From Lacrimispora xylanisolvens (lineage in GTDB: Bacteria; Bacillota; Clostridia; Lachnospirales; Lachnospiraceae): DNA of 64,000 nt. Positions within the stretch are counted from its first letter, which is position 1. Every line of letters starts with the position of its first letter. This document shows, piece after piece, positions 55,806 to 64,000 of this stretch. A program made the position numbers and the translations under genes. The notes below the pieces were generated by a model. It made no database searches, had not been told where the DNA came from, and worked only from the letters and a program-made list of their open reading frames with translations. Where the stretch lies: contig CP070896.1 in NCBI GenBank assembly GCA_017084465.1, positions 3,260,501 to 3,324,500 of the forward strand, written 5' to 3'.

Positions 55806-55832
55806 TAAAAAGGAACGTCGACACCTTTTTAT
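55806..55832 (+). terminator. Short hairpin between licT and bglP
   Basis: AAAAAGG pairs with CCTTTTT around a 10-nt loop. It is weaker than the main leader terminator and may only modulate readthrough. Confidence 0.45.
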
Positions 55833-55868
55833 TTCATATAGATATTAGATCACACACAGGAGGATATT

Positions 55869-57725
55869 ATGAATCATTACGAATTGGCAAAAGAAATTTT
55901 AGTGCTGGTAGGCGGCAGCGAAAATATTGCGCAGCTGAACAATTGTGCCACCCGCCTGAGAATGAATTTAAAAGATGAATCAAAGATTGATTTAAATAAA
56001 ATAAAAGAAATACAAGGTGTGTTGGGAGCCGCAAAGAAATCCGGGCAATATCAGATTATTATAGGCACTGATGTGGCAAATGTCTGTGATGAGATAAGAA
56101 AAATGGGTCAGATTACTGAATCAACAGCTCCTAATCAGCAAACGAAAAAATTAGATGCTTTAATGGATATTTTTGCTTCCATTTTCACCCCGGTCATTCC
56201 TGCAATTACTGCTGCCGGTATGATAAAAGCAATTCTGGTAATCTGTGTTCTTTTTGGAATGAATAAAGAATCACAGGTTTATATCATATTTAACTTTATA
56301 GCAGATGCCGGATTTTACTTTCTACCGGTAATGCTGGCATTTTCTTCCGCAAAGAAGTTGGGCTGTAATCCCTATCTGGCAGTCATGATGGGAGGAATCC
56401 TGCTTCACCCCAGTTTTACTAAAATGGTATCTACAGGCGATCCGGTTTCATTTTTAGGACTTCCTGTTAAACTGGTTAATTATGGATCCAGTGTAATTCC
56501 AATTATACTGGCGGTCTGGCTGATGGTTTATGTAGAACGGTTTGCGGATAAAATTTCACCAAAACCGGTAAAGTTTTTTATGAAACCCACTTTGACCATT
56601 TTAATTGTTGCACCAATCGTATTAATTGTACTGGGACCTCTGGGCTCTTATGTTGGTACAGTCATTGCAACAGTAACAGACTTTCTCAACAGCCGTGTCA
56701 GCTGGCTGGTTCCCATGCTCATGGGTGCTTTTATGCCCCTGCTGGTTTTAACCGGTATGCATTGGAGTTTCCTTCCTATATTGATGACATCTTACAGTAC
56801 TTACGGATATGAGGCTGTTATGGGACCTGGAAGTCTGGTTTCAAACATCTGTCAGGGCGCTGCCGCTTTCTGTGTTGCCCTTAAAACAAAAGACAAACAG
56901 TTTAAACAGCAGGCATCTTCCGCAGGTATTACTGCATTAATGGGAATTACAGAACCTGCCATGTACGGAGTTACCATCAAATACAGGAAAGTATTGCTGT
57001 CAGTTATGCTTGGAGGTGGGGCAGGCGGTTTCTATGCCGGCTTAATGGGAGTCGTACGTTATACATCAGGTACCCCTGGCCTTCTTTCTCTGCCAATTTT
57101 TATTGGGGATAATCCAATGAATGTAATACATGCTCTTATTTCCTGTTTGATTGGTTTTTGCATCACCTTTGTATTGACCTGGTTTTATGGATTCAAAGAA
57201 CCGGAAACTGACGGGGCTGTGGAATTAAATAAAGGCAAAGATGCAGACGCAGAAAAACAAATTCCAAAGAGTAAAAAAATCATGATCTACAGTCCTGTTA
57301 ATGGCAATAAAGTGAAGCTTTCAAAGGTGAGTGATGAGACGTTTGCGAAAGAAATTGCAGGAAAAGGGATGGCAATAGAGCCGGCAGATGGTAGAATTAC
57401 GGCTCCGTTTGACGGTGAGGTTGTGACCGTATTCCGTACAAAGCATGTCATTGGACTTAGAAGCAGTGAGGGAGTAGAATTAATGATCCACATTGGTATT
57501 GATACGGTGGAGCTGGAAGGGAAATACTTTACTGCTCATGTAGCAGATGGAGATTTTGTAAAAGCCGGAGATCTTTTGATGGAATTTGATAAACAGGCTA
57601 TTGAAGCGGCAGGATACGAAACGGTAGTCCCGGTTATTGTGACCAATACAGGAAATTATCTGGATATTATTACAAGTGAAGAGGGGGCTGTTGAAAGCGG
57701 TCAGCCACTTTTTACAGTACTTTAA
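55869..57725 (+). CDS. PTS beta-glucoside transporter subunit EIIBCA
   Basis: A 618-residue fused PTS permease. EIIB (about residues 1-85) has the phospho-Cys in QLNNCATRLRMN; EIIC (about 100-450) has some ten hydrophobic segments and the GITEPAMYGV motif; EIIA (about 480-618) has the phospho-His in MIHIGIDTVELEG. This BCA order is the BglP type and imports beta-glucosides as 6-phosphates. It lies between licT and the phospho-beta-glucosidase, in one LicT-controlled unit. The gene is intact. Confidence 0.92.
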   Translation: MNHYELAKEILVLVGGSENIAQLNNCATRLRMNLKDESKIDLNKIKEIQGVLGAAKKSGQYQIIIGTDVANVCDEIRKMGQITESTAPNQQTKKLDALMDIFASIFTPVIPAITAAGMIKAILVICVLFGMNKESQVYIIFNFIADAGFYFLPVMLAFSSAKKLGCNPYLAVMMGGILLHPSFTKMVSTGDPVSFLGLPVKLVNYGSSVIPIILAVWLMVYVERFADKISPKPVKFFMKPTLTILIVAPIVLIVLGPLGSYVGTVIATVTDFLNSRVSWLVPMLMGAFMPLLVLTGMHWSFLPILMTSYSTYGYEAVMGPGSLVSNICQGAAAFCVALKTKDKQFKQQASSAGITALMGITEPAMYGVTIKYRKVLLSVMLGGGAGGFYAGLMGVVRYTSGTPGLLSLPIFIGDNPMNVIHALISCLIGFCITFVLTWFYGFKEPETDGAVELNKGKDADAEKQIPKSKKIMIYSPVNGNKVKLSKVSDETFAKEIAGKGMAIEPADGRITAPFDGEVVTVFRTKHVIGLRSSEGVELMIHIGIDTVELEGKYFTAHVADGDFVKAGDLLMEFDKQAIEAAGYETVVPVIVTNTGNYLDIITSEEGAVESGQPLFTVL

Positions 57726-59159
<1,434 letters not shown>

Positions 59160-59180
59160 TAAAAGCAGCATTGACTGTAG

Positions 59181-59230
59181 TGGAGGTATTGTATAAGTAG
59201 GTAAGTCTACTTGGCAGTACCTCCATTTTT
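59181..59230 (+). terminator. Rho-independent terminator of the beta-glucoside operon
   Basis: TGGAGGTA pairs with TACCTCCA, with an inner AAGTAG/CTACTT stem, followed by five Ts. Confidence 0.85.
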
Positions 59231-59320
59231 GCGTTCAGCCGATTTACTAATGTGCAGGAGTGGAACGAAGCATCGGACATTTTGCATAGGATGATAGAAA
59301 TGAGATATAAAAGATAAAGA

Positions 59321-60316
59321 ATGGACAATAAAGTTTACGTAATCATGTATCACTATGTAAGGAATTTGGAACACAGCCGTTATCCCCGGATAAAAGGACT
59401 GGATATAGCCTGCTTCAGAAAACAGATAGAATATTTGAAACAAAATTTTACGGTTATTACCATGGAGGAATTGAACAGTGCCTTTAATAACCAGTATGAG
59501 CTGCCCAAACAGGCAGTTTTACTCACATTCGACGATGGTTATCTGGATCATTATACTTCCGTATTTCCAATATTGAAGGCAGAACATTTACAGGGCTCTT
59601 TTTTTATTTCCGGGAAAACACTGAAAGAGCATGTTTTATTGGATGTAAATAAAATTCATTATATACTGGCCACCACGCAGATAGACGTTCTATTGCCGTC
59701 AGTTCTTAAACGCATGGATTATTACCGGGGATCAGAATACGAATATCCCGATAATGATACGCTTTTTCATGAATATGCATCTGGAAATCGATTTGACAGC
59801 AAAGAAACTATTTTTGTGAAACGAATGCTTCAGACTGTATTGCCGGAAAAAGTAAGAAGTAAGATCTGTGATGACCTGTTTAAAAAGTATGTAGGAATAT
59901 CAGAGGATAAATTAGCTGGTGAACTGTATCTGACTTCAGATCAGATCAGGCTTATGAAACAGGAGGGCATGTATATTGGCCTGCATGGATATAACCACTA
60001 CTGGCTGGGACGATTGCCTGAGGAAGAAATGCAGAAAGATATCAGGCAGGCATTGGATGTCATGTCGGAATATATAGACGATAACAATTGGGTAATGAAT
60101 TATCCGTATGGCAGTTATAATGAGGAGCTTTTGCAATACATCTCATCCACAGGGTGTAAACTGGGACTTACTACTCAGGTAAAGGTGGCAGATTTATCAG
60201 AGTGCAGCAGCCTACAATTCCGCGCCTTGACACCAACGATTTTCCACCCATCAGTGAAAAATTTAAATGCCGTCTGGACAAGGAACGGACATGAACCAGG
60301 AGGTGAAACACTATGA
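59321..60316 (+). CDS. Polysaccharide deacetylase family protein
   Basis: A 331-residue NodB-like protein. LTFDDGYLDH near residue 70 carries the catalytic Asp and metal Asp; a later His-containing segment is GLHGYNHYWLGR. No signal peptide is apparent, so it may be a cytoplasmic or polysaccharide-intermediate deacetylase. It opens a run of genes overlapping by 4 nt each with the following acyltransferase, so it belongs to the same cluster. The sugar substrate is not readable. Confidence 0.82.
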   Translation: MDNKVYVIMYHYVRNLEHSRYPRIKGLDIACFRKQIEYLKQNFTVITMEELNSAFNNQYELPKQAVLLTFDDGYLDHYTSVFPILKAEHLQGSFFISGKTLKEHVLLDVNKIHYILATTQIDVLLPSVLKRMDYYRGSEYEYPDNDTLFHEYASGNRFDSKETIFVKRMLQTVLPEKVRSKICDDLFKKYVGISEDKLAGELYLTSDQIRLMKQEGMYIGLHGYNHYWLGRLPEEEMQKDIRQALDVMSEYIDDNNWVMNYPYGSYNEELLQYISSTGCKLGLTTQVKVADLSECSSLQFRALTPTIFHPSVKNLNAVWTRNGHEPGGETL

Positions 60317-61383
60317 ATCAATTTGATACACGGTATGAGATCCGGCTTGCCAATAGCTCTGATATAGATCTGATTATGGATTTCATTGATAAGTATTGGA
60401 AAAAAGGCCATATCATGTCCCAGGACAGAGATCTGTTTCGATATGAGTATCAGGATGGAAATCAGATTAATTTTATTCTGGCGATTGATAAAAACACCCG
60501 ATTACTGGAAGGGATTTTTGGTTTTATCAAATGTTCTGATACGAAAGATGTTAAGAAAAAGGATATCTGGGGCAGCATGTGGAAAGTACGTGAATCAGGT
60601 GAAAACATGCCTCTTTTAGGGATAGAGCTGGCAAAGCGGGTTTTTGACATCACCGGATGCCGAACCCAGATTGGTAACGGAGCCAATCCCAATACCACGA
60701 TTCCGTTAAGAAGACTGTATTTTCATGACAAAACCGTCCGCATGAGACAATATTATAAGTTGAATCCGGAAACTGAAGAATTTAAAATTGCACTGGTTAA
60801 AAAGAATCCGGGAAATCTTGCAGGAAAATCATTTTGATACAAAAATTATACTTTTAAGTTCCATAAACGAAGTAAATGAAAATTTTAATATCGAGAGCAT
60901 CAATTCTATTCCATACAAAGACAGCTGGTATGTAAACAAACGATATTTCTGCCATCCGTACTACCACTATTCTGTTTATGGATTAAAGAAGAGGAGCGGC
61001 AAAGTAGGTGCACTTATGATGACTCGGGTAATTGAATGTAACGGAGCAAGAACCTTTCGTATCGTGGATTATATGGGAGATCAGCGTTTGTTTTCCGGGA
61101 TGGGAAATACGTTGGCTGAAATTATGAAAGAAATGAATTTAGAATATGTGGATTTTACACCTATGGATTTGAGGAGCAATATTTAAGGGACGCCGGTTTT
61201 ATTTACAGGTCAGATAATGATCCAAATATCATACCCAACTATTTTGAACCATTTTTACGGGAGAACGTTGATATATGGGCTCATTACAAACTGGACGGAA
61301 CCCTGTTTTTTAAAGCAGACGGAGATCAGGATCGGCCAAATCAGATGATGGAGAAAAAACAAGGGGGTCAGGGGGAGCTATGA
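60313..61383 (+). CDS. GNAT/acyltransferase-like protein of the surface-glycan cluster (two frameshifts)
   Basis: About 356 residues. It begins YEIRLANSSDIDLIMDFIDKYWKKGH, a GNAT-like N-terminus, and later KVGALMMTRVIECNGARTFRI and RLFSGMGNTLAEIMKE. Breaks occur near 60797-60803 (rejoining KKIREILQENHFDTK) and near 61152-61155 (one T short, rejoining YVDFYTYGFEEQYLRDAGFIY). The protein ends at TGA 61381-61383, overlapping the FkbM start by 4 nt. An acyl or aminoacyl transfer to a glycan is the likely role, but the family is not firmly identified. Confidence 0.65.
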
Positions 61384-62555
61384 GAAGTAAAAGCGAGTTT
61401 GAAGAAAAACTTCTAAATAAGGACTTATATCAGACAAATGCAGGAAGGTATGCGGAAAAAATCAGTAACAAAGATAACATCATCATCTGGGGGTCAGGGA
61501 GCGCCTCTGACGCACTTTACCAATTTTTAAAAGAATTCCACTGCTTAAGCGGATTAAAAAATTATGCTGATAATAAAAAGGAACTCTGGGGTACGCAAAA
61601 AAATGGATATACCATATTATCACCATCAGAAGTCGCTAAAAAGGCAAAAAAGGAACCGGTTTATATTATCATTGCCAGTATGCGTTTTCCTGAAATAAGG
61701 AAGCAGCTGATCTTACTGGGGATAGAAGACTTAATGATTGATACAGCAGGCTTTACCGTTGCCAATGATTATTATACTTACAAAGATGAAACTGCTTATC
61801 AGATCGTAAAACTTCATTTTGATGAATTCCGGCAGGCGTATGACAGTCTGGCAGATAAACGTTCCAAAGAAGTCTATTTAAATATATTGAACTCCAAGAT
61901 CTCTCTGGATAATAAATATCTGGAATTTATATCCTCCCCTTCAGATGAACAGTATTTTGACCAGGAACTATTAAAATTAAAAACAGATGAAATTTTTTGT
62001 GATTGCGGAAGCTACAATGGAGATACCATGGAGGCTTTTTTTCAGTTAACCGGAGAAAACTGCAGAAAATATATTGCAATAGAAGCGGATAAAGATATCT
62101 ATTTAGAACTAATCCAGAAAGTTGCAGATAGAAACTATAAAAACGTGACAGCCCATAATCTTGCATGCTGGAATAAAGAGACAGTTTTAAAATTTCAATC
62201 GGCAAAGAGTGCAGGGCATATTGCTGATGAGGGAGAGATTGAAGTTTTGGCAGATACACTGGATCATATTTTAAAAGACGAGCCGGTGACCATGATAAAA
62301 ATGGATATTGAGGGCGCAGAGCCAGCGGCTTTGACCGGTGCCAGGGCTGTGATCAGCAAGTATAAACCTGTATTATGCATTTGTATTTACCATAACCTGA
62401 AGGACTACTATAAAATCCCGCTAATGATGAAAGAATTAAATCCAGATTATCATTTGTTTGTCCGAAACTATACTGATATGGTTGCTGTGGAAGCTGTGTG
62501 CTACGCAATTCCAACAGACCGCATTAATCTGAAACTTGAGGAGGAAGTTGAATGA
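61380..62555 (+). CDS. FkbM family methyltransferase
   Basis: A 391-residue two-part protein. The N-terminal third has a nucleotide-binding-like segment (IIWGSGSASDALYQFLKEF). The C-terminal part is an FkbM-type SAM methyltransferase: FCDCGSYNGDTMEAF (SAM site), YIAIEADKDIYLEL, and MIKMDIEGAEPAALTGA. These enzymes usually methylate sugars or O-groups of glycans and natural products. ATGA overlaps at both ends couple it to its neighbours. Confidence 0.85.
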   Translation: MRSKSEFEEKLLNKDLYQTNAGRYAEKISNKDNIIIWGSGSASDALYQFLKEFHCLSGLKNYADNKKELWGTQKNGYTILSPSEVAKKAKKEPVYIIIASMRFPEIRKQLILLGIEDLMIDTAGFTVANDYYTYKDETAYQIVKLHFDEFRQAYDSLADKRSKEVYLNILNSKISLDNKYLEFISSPSDEQYFDQELLKLKTDEIFCDCGSYNGDTMEAFFQLTGENCRKYIAIEADKDIYLELIQKVADRNYKNVTAHNLACWNKETVLKFQSAKSAGHIADEGEIEVLADTLDHILKDEPVTMIKMDIEGAEPAALTGARAVISKYKPVLCICIYHNLKDYYKIPLMMKELNPDYHLFVRNYTDMVAVEAVCYAIPTDRINLKLEEEVE

Positions 62556-63724
62556 ATCAGGTTGTAATAGGTATGGTTGGTGCAGGCAGGGCAACAGAAC
62601 TGCATATGCACGCATATAACCGGGTGAGCAGGGTTCCGCTTCGCTTTAAGACTATTGCTGCCAGGCGCCCGGAGCAGTTATTGCCTGCAAAGGAGCTTTA
62701 TGGATTTGAAATTGCAACCTTCGATTTTAATGATTTACTTATGGATCCGGAGATTCAGGTAATTGATATCTGCACACCGCCTTACGTCCATGAAGAGATG
62801 ATCGTAAAAGCGGTAAAAGCTGGAAAGCATGTTATTTGCGAAAAACCCCTTTCCGGTTACTTTGGAACAGATACTGATCCGGAACCAATCGGAAAAAACA
62901 TACCCAAAGCGGTTATGTACGAGAAGCTATTGAGTTCTTTGGAAAATGTAAAACAAATCATTGAAGAATCCGGCTGCAAATTCATGTATGCAGAAAACTT
63001 TATCTACGCGCCAGCTGTTGCAAAAGCGGAAGAGATTATTTCGTCAAAAAAGAGCCGTATCCTTTATATGAAAGGAGAGGAGAGCCTGAAAGGATCAAGT
63101 TCTCCCGTTGCAGGATCCTGGTCAAAGACAGGAGGAGGTACCTTTATCCGCACCGGAACCCATCCCCTTAGTGCACTCCTTTGGTTAAAAAAGCAGGAAG
63201 CAAAGGCCCGCGGTGTTGATATCAGGGTGGAGAGTGTTTTGGCTGATATGGGTACTGTTACTACCACGCTTACCGATTATGACCACCGTCATATCAAGGC
63301 ACGGCCATATGACGTAGAGGATAATGGAACGGTTTTACTTACCTTTTCAGATCAGTCCAAGGCACTGGTCATAGCAACCGATACCTGCCTTGGAGGAAGC
63401 AAAAACTATATCGAATTATATTGTAATGATGCAGCAATTACCTGTACTCTCACCATGAATGATATGATGTCCACATACTTTTTAGATGAAGATAATTTAA
63501 ATGGAATTCAACTCTCTGAAATGCTCCCGGCAAAGACTGGCTGGAACAACCCCTTTATAGCAGATGAAATCATAAGGGGGTATACCGGAGAAATCCAGGA
63601 TTTTATGGAAGCAGTCTATTTTGACAGGGCTCCCAAGTCCGACTTTCAGCTTGCATATGATACAATCCGTGTAGTCTATGCGGCGTATATGTCTGCCGAA
63701 GCAGGAAGACGAGTGTATCTTTGA
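62552..63724 (+). CDS. Gfo/Idh/MocA family oxidoreductase
   Basis: A 390-residue NAD(P)-dependent oxidoreductase: Rossmann start VIGMVGAGRATELHMHAYNR, DICTPPYVHEEMIVKAVKAGKHVICEKPLSG (with the catalytic-site EKP), and a C-terminal alpha/beta domain. Such enzymes oxidise or reduce sugar or inositol carbons; this one probably modifies a sugar in the cluster. It overlaps the methyltransferase by 4 nt and precedes an AMP-binding enzyme. Confidence 0.86.
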   Translation: MNQVVIGMVGAGRATELHMHAYNRVSRVPLRFKTIAARRPEQLLPAKELYGFEIATFDFNDLLMDPEIQVIDICTPPYVHEEMIVKAVKAGKHVICEKPLSGYFGTDTDPEPIGKNIPKAVMYEKLLSSLENVKQIIEESGCKFMYAENFIYAPAVAKAEEIISSKKSRILYMKGEESLKGSSSPVAGSWSKTGGGTFIRTGTHPLSALLWLKKQEAKARGVDIRVESVLADMGTVTTTLTDYDHRHIKARPYDVEDNGTVLLTFSDQSKALVIATDTCLGGSKNYIELYCNDAAITCTLTMNDMMSTYFLDEDNLNGIQLSEMLPAKTGWNNPFIADEIIRGYTGEIQDFMEAVYFDRAPKSDFQLAYDTIRVVYAAYMSAEAGRRVYL

Positions 63725-63746
63725 GAATGGGGAAAGGAGTGAGACG

Positions 63747-64000
63747 ATGAGTAAAATATGCGATTTGTTTTTTGACGTGGCCTCTGAATATCCACAGAAA
63801 ACGGCAATCTGGTGTGATAACAAAACGATTACCTATGAGGAATTGGCAGCATTGGTATCCAGGTATTCCAATTTTTTAATAGAAGCTGGAGTCATTTACA
63901 ACGATCACATAGGGATTCCTATGAATAACAGTATTGAATCAGCGGCTTTGATCCTTGCAGCAGCCAATCTTGGAGTGGCACTGGTTCCCATTAATCCGAC
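63747..64000 (+). CDS. AMP-dependent synthetase/ligase (partial, runs off the window)
   Basis: The first 84 residues are visible from ATG 63747, with GGAAAGGAG upstream. SEYPQKTAIWCDNKTITYEELAALV and GIPMNNSIESAALILAAANLGVALVPINP match the N-terminal part of acyl-CoA ligases and NRPS adenylation domains. It may activate an acyl or amino acid for transfer to the glycan by the acyltransferase-like protein. The adenylation motifs lie beyond the window. Confidence 0.8.
   Translation, partial: MSKICDLFFDVASEYPQKTAIWCDNKTITYEELAALVSRYSNFLIEAGVIYNDHIGIPMNNSIESAALILAAANLGVALVPINP

Overview
The window looks like a chromosomal segment of a low-to-mid GC Gram-positive anaerobe of the Clostridia, most likely a Lachnospiraceae member of the Lacrimispora / Clostridium saccharolyticum type. 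The evidence is strong AGGAGG ribosome binding sites, Firmicute proteins (MecA, MutS2, YhaM, AsnA, LicT, BlaI, a CwlD-like amidase), oxygen-sensitive enzymes (Fe-S serine dehydratase, B12/radical SAM protein) and many rho-independent terminators. No rRNA, tRNA, CRISPR array or prophage was seen. One complete insertion sequence is present.

Layout. 1-5.4 kb: end of a DAACS-type symporter, the two-subunit L-serine dehydratase, a MarR regulator with a palindromic operator, a MATE exporter, a damaged alpha/beta hydrolase and mecA (-). 5.8-7.8 kb: a small holin-like (type I toxin-like) ORF and an IS1202-type element (6177-7751) flanked by a perfect 27-bp target duplication. 7.8-14.3 kb: a protein kinase fused to a degenerate MinD/ParA-like domain, a second degenerate domain of the same kind, a small unknown protein, a GH18 glycosidase, a lipoprotein metallophosphoesterase and an amidase. 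14.4-18.2 kb (-): a coiled-coil protein, an AgrC/LytTR two-component pair and asnA. 18.3-27.5 kb: a housekeeping block (tsaC, dCMP deaminase, radical SAM, nth, exonuclease, VanW-like, AIRS_C, Lrp, aminotransferase, trmL). 27.6-34.0 kb (-): a probable amine/imino-acid catabolic operon (APC permease, FAD oxidase, BFD ferredoxin, FAD/4Fe-4S subunit, 2Fe-2S subunit, ornithine cyclodeaminase-like protein, RidA), divergent from an AraC-type regulator. 35.5-40.6 kb: a ChvE-type sugar ABC transporter with an AraR-like GntR/LacI regulator. 41-53.4 kb: PhoH, BlaI, two OmpR two-component systems, mutS2, a protease-dead HtrA homologue and yhaM. 53.6-59.2 kb: nagA and a LicT-controlled beta-glucoside PTS operon. 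59.3-64 kb: start of a tightly coupled cluster (polysaccharide deacetylase, acyltransferase-like protein, FkbM methyltransferase, Gfo/Idh/MocA oxidoreductase, AMP-binding enzyme) that runs off the end.

The dominant oddity is frameshifts. About 30 are visible, roughly one per 2 kb, mostly at homopolymers of 4-8 bases, and they hit conserved genes such as mutS2, asnA, yhaM and the sugar ABC ATPase. This fits uncorrected sequencing indels far better than decay, so most split genes are annotated as single CDSs spanning the break.

Most worth following up: the kinase plus degenerate P-loop proteins, the imine/amine operon with terminator hairpins in both divergent leaders, the holin-like small ORF with a masked ribosome binding site, the catalytically dead HtrA, and the IS end that may have rebuilt the kinase promoter. 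Family calls come from reading motifs; no database search was run.
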